Positions 1-11,284 of a stretch of 64,000 nucleotides of DNA are shown here, piece after piece. The notes below the pieces were generated by a model. That model searched no databases. It was not told the DNA's origin and saw only the letters and a program-made list of their open reading frames with translations. The DNA lies in assembly GCF_009870125.1 (NCBI RefSeq), contig NC_046679.1:30194001-30258000 (forward strand), given 5' to 3'. The position numbers and the translations under genes are program-made. How positions within the stretch are numbered: the stretch's first letter is position 1; each line of letters opens with the position of its first letter. This stretch comes from Drosophila pseudoobscura. Lineage: Eukaryota; Arthropoda; Insecta; Diptera; Drosophilidae.

Positions 1-643
1 AGGAGATTTCCATGGACATGTATATAAACAACATCATTGTCTCGGCCTGCGGCTTCGTTGGTTACTTCTTTGCGGGTGGCCTTCTGAAGGCATTAGGCCC
101 CAAACGTCTGATGAGTAAGTATTTCTACACATTTATTTATTCCTTATATTATTGATTGAGGATTTTCTGCCTTCAGCCTATGGTCTGTATCTTTCTGGAG
201 CATTTGGCATGGTGCTTTACTTCTCGGTCAGCAGCATGATGACTCTTTTCGTCTCTGCCACATTTCTGACCATCACCGGCATAGCAGTCTCCTCTCTGTT
301 GGGTGCAGTGGTGGCCCTATTTCCCACCCAACTCAGGTGAGTGTTCCCCTTACAATCTGTTGTCTGTAATCTCTATAGAGATTTGTTTCCCTTCAGAACT
401 GTTGTCGTGGCCATAGCCATGATGTGCGGCCGCTTTGGTGCCTTGTCGGGTAATCTGCTCTTTCCGGTCTTCATTCAGATCGGTTGTTTGCCTCCCTTTA
501 TAATGGTATCATCGGTGCTGCTGTGTAAGTTTTCCACTTGAGATTACGTCTTCCCAGATATGGGTCTATCTCTCTTTCTTCTTTCAGTGGCTGGCACACT
601 CTCCATATTCGTGCCCAATCCGGCAAAGGCTGCCTTTTCTTAA
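1..643 (+). CDS. SV2-like MFS transporter (gene A, left copy), 3' end
   Basis: Last four coding exons of a 12-TM major facilitator of the synaptic-vesicle-glycoprotein-2-like family: 1-114 (cut by the window edge), 177-336, 397-524 and 588-643, stop TAA at 641-643. These match exons 6-9 of the complete gene at 16947-19442 with no difference I could find. All introns have GT-AG ends and are 60-63 bp. The exons encode the C-terminal transmembrane bundle, ending in a short cytoplasmic tail. Upstream exons should lie left of the window. Function is inferred from family only: such proteins sit in membranes and move small organic solutes, but the substrate of fly members is not known to me. Probably orthologous to the CG14691/CG31272 type genes near 86C. 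Confidence 0.88.
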
Positions 644-1296
644 GGAATTGTGTTTAAATTATGGTTTAAGGACACATCAAGTGGTTGAAGCTGCCACTGA
701 ATTGTAACTTAATCTTAGGAAAATTTAGTTGTACAAATTAGCAATTATTGGGGGCTTAAGACAATGTCTGTAACTATTTATATTTACCTTAGGAAAACCC
801 GTTCAAATATACATACATACATATGTATTTATCTGCATACTCGTATCGTATCTTTATTGCTTTGTTCAGTGAAAGGATGTGCTGGTTGGGCCAGGACAAA
901 GGCAAGCCTTCGACATGCAAATCTCATTAACACCAATTAAGTGGAAGCCAACAGGCAACAGGCAGTGGGGCGGGACAGGCACTGTGGCAGGGCAGGCAGT
1001 GCTGGTGTGGCAGTCAGGTGTGTGGCTCTCTTACTGGGAAAACATCGAGTGGAAGATGGAAATTAGTGATGCCTGAATCAACTAATCCGACGGCAGGCCC
1101 TCCTTAAGTGGCAGCGATTTATTAGATTGCTCGCTCCGATGATTCGTGAGGGCAGATCCTCATCATGGGAACACTCAAGTGATTCTTGCCCCCTGATGTT
1201 GAAATGTGTTTCGTTATTTCTCTGATATCCAGGAGCTCTTGCCATTAGTTGTTAAAATTTACACATTTGCTGGATATTCCTATACATTCGTTATTG
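644..1296. other. Intergenic spacer between gene A (left copy) and gene B
   Basis: Holds the 3' UTR of gene A and presumably the promoter and 5' UTR of gene B. I see no clear polyadenylation signal close to the stop, no TATA box I would trust, and no conserved ORF. The same spacer recurs at 19443-20094 with a 1-bp deletion near its end. Confidence 0.6.
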
Positions 1297-3279
1297 ATGG
1301 CCGATTCCAAAAAGGACTTTGAACATACTGCAGCAGACTTTGAGACGGCCATTGCGGAATGCGGTTTCGGACTCTTCAATATCCTCATGCTGTTCTGTGC
1401 TCTTCCCTGCCTCATGGCCATGGTCTTCTCCGCCTCGGCGATGTCCTATGTGATGCCCACCGCTGAATGCGACCTTAAGCTGACGCCCCTGGACAAAGGT
1501 CTCCTCAATGCTGTCACCTTTGCGGGGATGATCATTTCGGCCATACCCTGGGGCTTCATAGCCGACACCATGGGTCGCCGCGTGGTCCTCATTTGGGGCG
1601 GCTGGATCGATGGCCTGTTCGTGCTGTGCGCCGCCCTCTGCCAGGACTCCACGCAGCTGATGGTCTTCAAGTTCTTGGATGGCCTAATGTACACTGAACC
1701 ATTCATCGACTGCCCAATCGATTTGCTAATGAGTTCTCTCCTTCGAACAGCATTTGCGGCCCGTTTGCGGTGCTGGTCAGCTATCTGGCAGAGTTCCATG
1801 GCAAAAAGCATCGGCCCTATATCATGCTCTTTGTCGGTCTCTGCGTTTCCGCTTCGGCCACCTTTGTCCCGATACTCGCCTACCTCCTCCTGCCAGTGCA
1901 CATCTTTTTCTCAGTGGGAAAAATGAACTGTGGGTATGGCCTCTCCTTCGAATGGAGCCTCGTTCTGAGTTCTTTCGTTTCTTTGGCAGTCCACACCTGG
2001 CAGATCTTCTTGATGGTCACTGCGTTGCCCAGCTTAACCAGCGGCTTGCTGCACATCTTTCTGCCCGAAAGTCCCAAGTTTCTGATGGCCCAAGGGAACT
2101 ACAACAAAGCCCTGGAGTCCCTGCAGCGGATATACGCGATGAACAAGCGCCAGAAGCGCGAAACGTATCCTGTAAGAGATTGTCAAGGGTTTCTTAAAGT
2201 AAAACTCTAAGCACTGTCCTCTCCACAGGTGAAACATCTGACCGATGCCACGCCCGATCGCTCCGATGTCCTGGATCGACCGCGACAGCCCACCTCGCGA
2301 TGGGAGCGCTTCAGCAGAGCAAAACTCAAGTTCTGGGAGGGCGTGGGGCAGCTGAAGCCCATGTTTTCCAGTCCCTATCTGTGCATTTCCCTGCAAGTCT
2401 ACTGCCTGCACTTTTGCCAAATAATGTGCGTGAACTCTGTGCGCCTGTGGCTGCCACAGTTCTTTGCCACCATGCACACGTTCGAGCTGCAGGGCATCAA
2501 CGACACCAGCATGTGCAACGTGCTGGAGCACAACTCCCAGGTGCGGAGCATGGACTCGGCGTCGATGCAGCGGGAATGCGACCTAGTAGGTAGGCTATCG
2601 ATTGCCCCGGGCTACCAGGCTTTAAATCTAATCTAATCCCCCGAAACGAATAGCACCAGAACCCGGGCATCTACACGGACAACATCATTGTGGCAGCCGT
2701 CGGCGTCGTGGGTTTCGTGATCATCTTTCCCCTGATGCGCATACCCCTGGTGGCGAATCACATATTGAGTGGGTCCCCTCCCTTGATCCTCTACGGTCTC
2801 TAATCTTCTCTGCTCCACAGAGGTGTTCCTCTTCATATGCGTCTTCCTTGCGGGTAGTCTGTATTTCGCCAAAACCTCTCTGGTCACCATGATCATTGCC
2901 GCTGTTTATCTGACAATGATGGGTGTCTGTGCCACAACGATTATTGGCATATCTGTGATAATGTTTCCCACGCTAATGAGGTGCGTACATCCCCCACATC
3001 CCCACAAAGGCGGCTTAAATGATTTTCTCACCCACAGAACAATGGTTATATTGCTGATTATGACCTTTGGGCGACTGGGTTCGGTGGCTGGCAACATATT
3101 ACTGCCGGTTTTCATGCAAATCAACTGCCCTGCCCCTTTCCTGTGGCTGGTGGCACTGATGAGCAGTGAGTACTAGTGCTTCTCTACTGTTTCTATACAC
3201 CTAATTCCTACAACATTCAACAGTTGCGTTTATATTTTCGGTATTCCTGAAGGTCGATATAGAGCAATCACTGGCCTAA
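1297..3279 (+). CDS. SV2-like MFS transporter, complete (gene B)
   Basis: Eight coding exons: 1297-1688, 1751-1929, 1990-2171, 2229-2585, 2654-2768, 2821-2980, 3038-3165 and 3224-3279, giving 522 aa. Exon lengths 179, 182, 160, 128 and 56 equal those of gene A, so the two are old tandem paralogues. The predicted 12-TM transporter has the MFS loop motif GFIADTMGRR at about residues 86-95 and the sugar-transporter-type PESPK at 216-220. The start ATG at 1297 gives MADSKKDFEH, and the following acidic cytoplasmic N-terminus aligns with gene A (DFETAIAECGFG against DFDKAIEAAGFG). An in-frame start at 1249 would add residues without homology. Intron 1930-1989 is 60 bp and stop-free, so it could be retained in frame. 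Substrate unknown. This is the only intact gene B in the window. Confidence 0.88.
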
Positions 3280-6200
3280 AAGTCTCCTCCTGCTGAGAAA
3301 ACTTCTGCTGTTCTGGCCTTCGCTTTTCGCCCTGCGGAGGGGTCAGACGGGTCAGAGGATAACCGCAAATGCGAAATATGTATTAATCAACGCTATCGAC
3401 TCTGCCATGCGGTTAATTCAACTTAATTACACTTTAATCACACGCAGACAGAAACAGAAAGTAACTTTGATTAATTTTTGCTGCTGTCTGAAAAGAAAAA
3501 CTCCCCCTATATGCGTGTATGTGTATCTGGTTAATTATTCTTTTGCGGTCATCAATTAATTTGCACAATTTGAAAAAAAAAACAACACTTGCTTTGGTTG
3601 AAAAGACACTCCTTGATATATGATATTCCCCTTTTCCCACAATTAGTGCAACGCGCAACGCGGACATATGATACTCCCTTCTACTGAATGGAGCCCAGTT
3701 CTCATGCTATCAAAACAGAGCCAAGCGATAATTGACACATGTTGCTTTTGAGGTGGAGTTATACTTTCTTCGTTCTCCTTTTTCACGTCTACACGCAGAG
3801 AAAAAATCAGGGGGACACCTGTAACAGAGCAACAGCGCTGTTAGCATCCCAGGTTAACAGCCTGTTATCTCCGACGCCTCTCAGTTAACAGCCTGTTATC
3901 TCTGCCGGCTCTCAGTTAACAGCCTGTTATCGCTAGCGGCTCTCAGTTAACAGCCAGTTACAGCGCGCTCTGAGATCGCACACGATGTTATCACGATCCA
4001 CACGATCCAGACGATCCACACGATCCTCACCATTCAAACGGCTCTCAGCCAGCCTTTGGCTTGTTCTGCTATTTATTTACCGAATGTTTATTGGCGTATT
4101 TTCTTTTTTCTCTTAGTGTAGGCTTTTCTTTTTTATTGTTTTATATTCATAGTTTTATCCTGGTTGTCGGGGTGCCTACCTTTCATCCCCCTCCCACTCG
4201 AAATAAATTTGCCTAAAAGTCTGCTTAATGCATAAATGTTTTACTAACATTTTTATCCACAATTCCCTTTGGGATTTTTTTTAGGGCTTCTATTTTCGCA
4301 CACTCTATAAAAACCGCCAGGGAACAACAAATGCGCATAAATTTATCATAATAAACATGAATAAATCGCGGTGAATACTCCTCCCACCCCATTCGCCCCC
4401 AACAAATGTGCAGAAATATGTTTAGGGCGTAATGGGTGGCTCGTACGCTGAAAGGGGGCGGGGCCACAGAGTCATAAACTAAATGAAACTGAATCGTAAA
4501 AAAAACCTAAACATGGCAATGCATATAACACTCGTATGCGTGCGTGTGTGAGTGAGTTGGTCCTGGACCACAGAGTGGGGGGGGGCCTCTGCTCCTAGTT
4601 ACATGTGTATTTGTCTATCTGTGAAAACTGGGGGAGGCCACGCCAAATGTCCAGTCATAATCACACAAAAGTGTAAATATCCACGCACGTATCAAGCTGG
4701 AGGGCAGGAGAGATGGAGGGTATTCCCAGGGGGAGTCAGACATACAACATTTGCAGACATTAGCAAACACAAAAATACAACAAACAGCGTTTCTAAGAGA
4801 GGGCTGTAACCGAGCTAACTGCTAGGCGATACCCTGTATTCAGAGAAGCCAAAGGCATAATGGGAAGACAAATATAATAGGGTATGGATGTATTGGGAGT
4901 TGTTGGGAGACATCAATAGGTTGTTCAATATCATTTCTATGAAAAATCACCAGAGAAAGGGATTTTGGGAATGCTATTACAACATATACAGATGCTAAGA
5001 CACAGTGGGAGAGAGAGAGGAGTGTGCTTCACTCTTTTTCACTGTCTCTCAGCTAAATCCCCTACTCTCCTGCTCTCTTCTTTCCTTCCTTTGGTTGATT
5101 TAACACTTATAAGCTTCCATATCTATGCCACCCATATACCCCTCTATTCACTAGTACTCAGTACAGGGTACAATAACTACACACATACACCAAACCATAC
5201 CATCGAAATCCTTCACATTCAGAGACCTTGAAGTGGAGTGGCCATTGTGCTCGTGTCTCGCGTCCCCTCTGGCACTCATTTGCAGGTCATTCATCATGAC
5301 AACACGGTGCTTGAAATTTATTTCGTGGCAGCAGAAAAGCGGCAGCGTAACAAGTAAAAGAAGTAAACAAAGTTACAGCCAAAGGATAATAGAGTTAGGA
5401 CACCCCCTTGATGTAACAAAACCATGATTTATTTATGGCAGATGCTAGCGACAGATCTGGCGCCAAAAGAGCATCAAGAGCCAAGGAGTTCCCGACAGGA
5501 TATTGACCTCAGAGAGCACTCCGTGTCCTGTAAGGACACTAAAAATAATGTCCAGCATTCGGATATCTTTTGTACTCCAGGAATAGGCGGGCCATTCAAA
5601 AAGGTCTTCAGGTGATTTTTAAAAGAAAAAAAACAGAGAGACTGTTAGGTTGCCATAAAAGCTGCTGCAACATGTTGCCAAGGGATTAATGTTGCCGCCA
5701 GTTGTCCTCTCAACAGGTTGCGTGCTGCCCTGCCCGCCTTTAAGTGCGTGGCATGCCGCCCCCGCCTTCCTGCCACCAGTTGTACAGCGCTCAGTCGACG
5801 GCGGCACTTGCAGCACTAAAGAACGCGCGCACATAATACGAAAACAATAAACGAAACAACTGTTAACATCCGACGCCATTTTAAAGCTCTAACGGTCGGC
5901 TTGTGTGTCTGTGTGGGCCATAAAAAAGGGCCAACAAATTGCAAAGTGGTGCATAAAAAGTGCAGCGAATCAACAAAAGATTGCATTTAAAAATAAATTG
6001 TCAAAAAAAACGGAAAGGGTGAAAATATCAACAGATTTTAATCATAGAAAAAAGCAATGAAAGCAACTAAAAGAAATATTGAAAAAACGGAGAATTTTTA
6101 TGAAATTAAAGTGATAAAAAGCTGGATTAAATCGAGCGGCATTATTGGATAAATATAATGTTTTTGTAATGGAATATGAGTTCGAGTGGTTTCCCAAAGA

Positions 6201-6810
6201 AAAAAGAGAAAAAGAAATACAATACAAAATTAATAAATTATTTAAAAAAAAGAGATTGAATGTGATTAATGTTTAAATTATGAATTAAATCCAGCTGAAA
6301 CCAATATGGAAATTTAATCAACTCCTGAGACCTGAAATAATTAAGATATATCAAATATATTTTCGTGTGAATTTAAAAAGGTGTTTTTAAGCCGAAATGG
6401 AATTAATGGCATAATATATGAATTATTAAATATTTGATGTGAAGTGTGTATACGTAATATACTAATTGAATAACATTTCCCCTCGATACCATGGCGCCGC
6501 CTTGCCCCAGGCTGTGCAATGTGCAACGCCCCTCAAATTAAACGCCTCCAAGCCACTGATGTGGTGCTGGCCGGGCACAACCCGCGTGGAATCCTTTGAA
6601 AGACCTCCCACAAAAGAAATCCCCAGGACATTAACGGAAAGAGAGACAGAAAGGAGGAGTAATTACGGTGCATGGGCAACGACAAAAAGGTTTCTATGGC
6701 ATTAGGTGTGTCATAAGTTGGCCAGGGATCAGCCAGTGCATTTAAGTACACACAAACGTGAGGGAGTCCTTGCGCAACATAAATACAGTCGCAGTCGCAG
6801 AGTCCTTAAG
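3280..6810. other. Non-coding region upstream of TkR86C exon 1 (left copy)
   Basis: About 3.5 kb between gene B and the TkR86C start codon, expected to hold the TkR86C promoter and 5' UTR exons. I see no conserved ORF. Contents include a 31-bp minisatellite and 10-bp repeats (listed separately) and a very AT-rich stretch at about 5900-6480. It is duplicated at 20774-24305 with only one homopolymer length difference that I found. Confidence 0.6.
3851..4040. repeat. 31-bp minisatellite (TTAACAGCC core) plus 10-bp CACGATCCA repeats
   Basis: Four units begin TTAACAG at 3854, 3885, 3916 and 3947, exactly 31 bp apart. Each has the near-palindromic core GTTAACAGCCTGTTAT and a variable tail ending in CTCT. 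They are followed at about 3988-4035 by five units of a 10-bp motif resembling CACGATCCAC. The block at 3815-3875 has a diverged relative in reverse orientation at about 45390-45540, so it belongs to a dispersed family. Repeated in the right copy at 21346-21535. Confidence 0.8.
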
Positions 6811-6992
6811 ATGTCGGAGATTGTGGACACGGAGCTGCTGGTGAACTGCACCATCCTGGCGGTGCGGCGCTTCGAGCTCAACAGCATCGTGAATACCACG
6901 CTCCTGAATAGCTTCAATCGCACGGAGGTGGTCAGCCTGCTGGCGGGATTCATCGAGAACCGGGACAATCTCGAGAGCATCGACGAGGCAAA
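6811..6992 (+). pseudogene. TkR86C: TkR86C coding exon 1, orphan duplicate (left copy)
   Basis: Encodes the first 60 residues of the tachykinin receptor, starting MSEIVDTELLVNCTIL, with N-glycosylation sequons NCT, NTT and NRT in the extracellular N-terminus and a GTGAGT donor after phase 2. It is the same sequence as 24306-24487. The seven-transmembrane exons do not follow: after 1.7 kb of intron the sequence switches at 8709 to an unrelated gene on the opposite strand. The next receptor exons are at 31709, beyond the second exon 1. This copy can make a receptor only by splicing about 25 kb across MED7 and gene A, so it is probably a promoter-plus-exon stub. Confidence 0.85.
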
Positions 6993-8709
6993 GTGAGTGG
7001 CAGAGCCCGCCGTCTTTTCATTAACTTATTTCCTGGTATTTTCCCCCCATCCCCCACCCCCACCCCCACACTTCTGGCTAACAAAGTTATGCAAATGAAA
7101 CGGAAGAGTTGTCGCGTGCGGAGGGGGGGGGGGAGGGCTGAATGGAATAAAGGTTTCCCCCCCCATCACCAGACAGACAGTCGTCTGTGCTGCTGCTCAT
7201 TATGGCACCTGGCAAAGGGACGTGCTCTGTCAGGATATCAAACAAGAGCTACAGATGATAGTTTTAATTGGGGTTCAAGTGTTTGCTTGGCATGGAATTC
7301 TGGTAAAATGTGGTAAAATGCAGCGTGTGCAATATACAATTTCCTAAGCTGCCACTTCAACTATTTCCAGCGTAATCTTATTACCAAATACTTGAGCCTT
7401 TGGCCCCAAACATTAAGCATTGAAAATTGCAATTTAATTGATGGTTTTGCCACTTGTGCATACTTATTGCCGACAGTCTAAAATATCTCCTCGTTTGGCA
7501 CTCATTAAGGCGGCTTTTGAAATGTGAAAGGCTGAACGCCAGCGCAGAGCAGTACAATCTTTTGGTCATGGAAATATCCCTTAATCGGTGTAATTATTTT
7601 CGGCTGACCAAGAACTTAAACCGCTTTCCATGCCATTAATAATGCCATGCCAACGGGAACCATCCACAAAGTGAAAACCTTTAAAGGTTCTCCTCGAAAA
7701 ACAAGCATAATAAATGTTCTTCACTTGTTATTCGAATCGAATTTGATACGTGTACGGGTTCGGCTCTGTTTTGGTCCTGGCTAATTAAGCTCTTAATTTG
7801 TTTTTCACATTCGAATGTTGCCTGTCGAAGGATGCTCTCTGAAAGTGGGTTGGGAGGTATGGAGCAGCCTTGGCAAATGAAAATTGAATTGCTTTGCAGA
7901 AAGGAGTGGAAATTAAATGCCTGTTTTGCAGTTTAAACTTTGACTTTTTCGAAATAATCAACTTCATAGACGAGGGGGCGTATACGTATTGTTGGATGTC
8001 GGAAAATTCTTTGGTTTTGACAGCTTTTCCGAAACTAAAGCAATCAATATTTGCTGCATTTTGAGTTTTCATTGCATGGAACAGACATCTGGTTATGGCT
8101 TTCACTACAAACGATTGCAATTAGTAAGTTTTTCCCTTCTGATTTCCCCCATTTGCTCTCTTGATGTCTGTGCAGGCGGCCCTCAAAGGCTTCCAATTAG
8201 AAGAGCATAAAACCACCTTTGAATCATGATTCCATTGAAGAATGTTCAACAATTATGAAACTACAATATCCATCATCATCATCGTACTTTCCTGGAACGG
8301 GAATCATCCAAAAAGACCATCCTTAAAGCCCACTCCCTGTACTGCTACATCCTTAAAGCCCCTCCTCTCTAGGGAGAGATCCCCCCACTGAATTCTCAGC
8401 TATTTTTATGTAATTATTCTGTTTGCATCGAGAAATAGCAAAGGGCCACCATAAGCCGTTGGGGCTTTGGGCGCAAAAATAGACACAAGAATTCCACTAA
8501 TTGTTTTGTTCCGAAAGGCTCTGAAAAGGTGACAAAAAACAAAGAAAGAAAGCGGGAAAAGCCAGGGAGAGAACCTCACAAATAATTAAATTCAGACAAA
8601 TGGAAAAAGAAACTTTGACAGAGAAAGAAAATGCCATTGGAAATGGTTTTTCGAAGAGCGTTGGGGATTTTATGAGGGGCAGGAGTTATAGTAAAAGGAC
8701 ATTTGTTTA
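6993..8709 (+). other. Truncated 5' part of TkR86C intron 1 (left copy)
   Basis: Corresponds to 24488-26204. Contains C-rich and G-rich runs around 7045-7165 and otherwise ordinary AT-rich intron sequence with no supported gene. It stops at the duplication junction. Confidence 0.7.
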
Positions 8710-8712
8710 ACA
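8700..8712. other. Tandem-duplication junction
   Basis: The shared bases ATTTGTTTA end at 8709 here and at 26204 in the right copy, after which the sequences differ. The right side of this junction belongs to intron 3 of the minus-strand gene at 8908-9554, so the breakpoint lies intron-to-intron. The left end of the duplicated unit is outside the window, so microhomology at the join cannot be measured. Confidence 0.85.
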
Positions 8713-8907
8713 CGAACCGGCGTGTAGATCAAGTAAACAAATCGATAGAAAGGGGAAGCAAGAGAAACGCTGATAAGAGGTACAATTTCGCATCCGATAA
8801 CGAAGAAACACCGCTGAAGCGGTCGTCTTTGAAGAGCACATGGAACCGGCCGGCAGCATCTACTTCTCTCCCTCTCTTCGCCCCACAAACACGCACGCGG
8901 TACTCAC

Positions 8908-9554
8908 CCACTGGTATTCTTTTCACTGGCTTCGCGTTGCGCTGATGACATTGACTCGTTTATGTGCTCCGTGGTTTGGCCGATGTACTCCACGCGATCG
9001 GCATAGATCTTTCCCAACGACTGGATGGCACTGCCGCCACAACCCAGCGCAACACGACGCGGCACATTCCTGTCCTTGCAAAGCCGTAGCAGATGATTTC
9101 CGTACTGGGGAATACATTTTTATACACACAATTCTTGTATAATTGAATCATGCTTACATATTCCGTGGAGAGACGTAGGTCCGTGGAGTAGTCAGAGTTC
9201 TTACTGATCTCCTCGAGGAGCACCACCAGGATGGAGAGATCTGGCTGCTCCTCATATGCAACGATGCTCTTGGCGACATTTGTTGCAGGCCGTTGTCTAG
9301 CCACCTCTAAGACTTGCTCCCTCTGCTTTTTGGTGGAAGCGGGATCTATAGAGAATGTTAAAAATTAGATTTCCATTCATTCATTCAGCATTCAGCCATT
9401 CATAAGTATGGAAATAGCGCTGACTTAATCGGTGTTGATCGGTTTGTTTGTCTTTGGACCGGACCGAAACGCTATGGGCGGCGGCGCAGACAGTGGCGTC
9501 AGCATGAAACCACAGATGCAACTTACCGGATTCCTCAAACGGGTCCCCGTCCAT
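8908..9554 (-). CDS. 5' exons of an unrecognised multi-exon gene, cut at the duplication junction
   Basis: Minus-strand exons 9527-9554 (start ATG), 9158-9345 and 8908-9104 join in frame across good GT-AG introns to give 137 residues plus two bases: MDGDPFEES, then a charged region (TKKQREQVLEVARQRP), then a helical stretch with LSILVVLLEEISKNSDYS and VALGCGGSAIQSLGKIYAD. A GTGAGT donor at 8907-8902 shows more exons should follow, but only about 200 bp remain before the junction at 8709. The copy here therefore lacks its 3' end; an intact copy should lie left of the window. I do not recognise the family. The look is of a conserved intracellular, mostly helical protein with no signal peptide. 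It is transcribed divergently from MED7 across a repeat-filled spacer. Confidence 0.6.
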
Positions 9555-9885
9555 TGCTTATGCCACAAAACTGTTTAATATTTTAACTTTTACGCGGTTT
9601 TCATTATGAGCGAGCATTCTGCGACAGGTTCCGTTGCTACTATTCCACACATAAACGCACTTACACATACGGACACTGAGACACGAGGAGGGAGTAGTTT
9701 ACAAAATGGTGGAGGCACGCTTCACTTTGCGTGGGTGTCACACAGAAATCATAACAATTACACGACAAACTTATTTTCACTTTGATCCAATAACGACTGA
9801 GAACTGGTATATTTCTTATTTTACGATTTGGCGCGAATGAAAGGAAAATATTTTCCCATTCGCCAGATATATGTATATTGGATTG

Positions 9886-10095
9886 TGACCGCGGATTTAT
9901 CGTGCGACCCTCAGAAATATATCGAAACATACCGCCTAATTTTCAAAATATACCGTAAATATACTGACGAATTCAAATTATATTTTACATATTCCTCGTT
10001 TTTGATATTCCATCGAATATTATTAGCTATAAAGAACATTTAGCCATACCATCATAATTTTATACGATTGATGAATCAATTTTCTATTTAACTGG
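9886..10095 (+). repeat. Left arm of an inverted repeat flanking the intergenic island
   Basis: Contains repeated ATATACCG-like words and the shared segment AATTTTATACGATTGATGAA. The reverse complement matches about 14950-15160 beside MED7 over roughly 200 bp with scattered mismatches. A partial direct copy lies at about 10590-10760 and a weaker one at about 10205-10320. It looks like a dispersed non-autonomous element whose family I cannot name. Confidence 0.65.
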
Positions 10096-10456
10096 TGTAA
10101 TGCTTTTATTGCATTTTGCGTCATTTTGCGAAATAAGTCAAACAAAAAACAAGTAGCGAAATGGTCAATCAAAACAAACGAAAAGGGAAATTGGTCAATT
10201 TTCATATTCCATTGAATAATTCTGACTAACTAAATCTCTCAGCAATGCCCACAAAGTTTTATCCCATTGATGAATAAATTTTCTACACGATTGGATAGTT
10301 TTTAATCCTTGCTTTTATTGTATTTATTGTAAAAAAAGGTTTGACAAACATATTCACAATTCCATAACATCCATTTCCCCCAGGGTATATGTGCATGGAA
10401 TGAGACTCATTTTTGTCAATCGGGTAAAAGAGGTCCTTACCCGATTCACGTTCGGT

Positions 10457-10496
10457 TATCGATACTATCGACTGGTTACGAGTGGTGCGCGCCAAA
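10457..10496. promoter_or_regulatory. DRE (TATCGATA) next to an E2F-type site
   Basis: A perfect 8-bp DREF element lies at 10457-10464. A CGCGCCAAA (TTTGGCGCG on the minus strand) lies at 10488-10496. A second TTTGGCGCG lies at 9828-9836 on the plus strand. This pairing is typical of fly replication and cell-cycle promoters, but no coding exon starts close by. It could serve the minus-strand gene from a displaced promoter or be a chance match inside repeats. Confidence 0.3.
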
Positions 10497-11284
10497 TCTA
10501 TCTTTTTTGAATGTGAGCGACGAGAATTTAAATGTTATCAACCGGGCCATTACCGATTCAACAAATACGACGATTCCCTCAATTTTGATCTTCCGTCGAA
10601 TATCAGCTATATGGAAGATTTAGCCATGCCCACATAATTTTATACGATTGATGAATCAATTTTCTACTTGATTGACTTAATTTAAATAATAGCTTTTATT
10701 AGATTTCTATATAACGTTGAAAATGAAATTTAATAGATTGATGAAACTGGCAAAATATACCATTATATACCGATATACCGTCGGTATATGCGGTCACCGC
10801 ATAGCGTCTTATGGGCGGTTGAAATGGCGAAGGTTGGCAGTGTATATTTTATTGTGCAAAACCGCATTTGGTCTTTGGTGGCGTTTGAAGTTTTTCGACG
10901 ATCAAAAAAAGGGCAGTTCAAAAATCGTCTCGAGACCGGTGGGCCTCGACTTTGCGATGGCACCTGTGAGCCGGTGGTCGGCTTCAGGCTGGGCTGCTGG
11001 CGGCTGGGAGTAAGACTGGGCCTGGCGGTACTCTGGCTCTTGCTCTTGCAGGCGCGCGGCGGCATTTGGCGCCGAACCACAGTCGCGGTTGCCACCGGTC
11101 CTGCATCCCCCGTTATACTCCCAGCTGAAAAGAGACGAAATGAGAAATGATTTACGACTGTCCGATGGCCGCAGAACCGAGTACTTCCTTTACCTTTAGC
11201 GTTTCCTTCAATTTTTTTTATTTGCAGGCATTTATTTTTATCTTTTTCCGGCTTTTCCGTCTCCTGGGTAAACCTTTGGACTTC

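Larger units (their letters stand above)
1..8709 (+). repeat. Left copy (right-hand part) of a large tandem duplication
   Basis: This stretch reappears in the same orientation at 18800-26204. The offset is 18799 at the window start, 18797 after two 1-bp differences near 1280-1315, 17494 after a 1,303 bp segment present only here, and 17495 after one extra A in a poly-A run near 3570. From there to 8709 the offset never changes. Similarity ends within the shared nine bases at 8701-8709: this copy runs on into an unrelated minus-strand gene, the other into TkR86C intron 1. The left end of this copy lies outside the window. It may be a real tandem duplication or an assembly haplotype duplicate. 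Confidence 0.95.

Noticed and set aside
6466..6705. 79-codon plus-strand ORF upstream of TkR86C
   Set aside because: Lies in the presumed 5' leader, shows no homology, and is present in both duplicate copies only because of the duplication.
10717..11150. Two ORFs of about 100-120 codons in GC-richer DNA
   Set aside because: Three frames on both strands are open simply from base composition; no recognisable protein and no clear start context.
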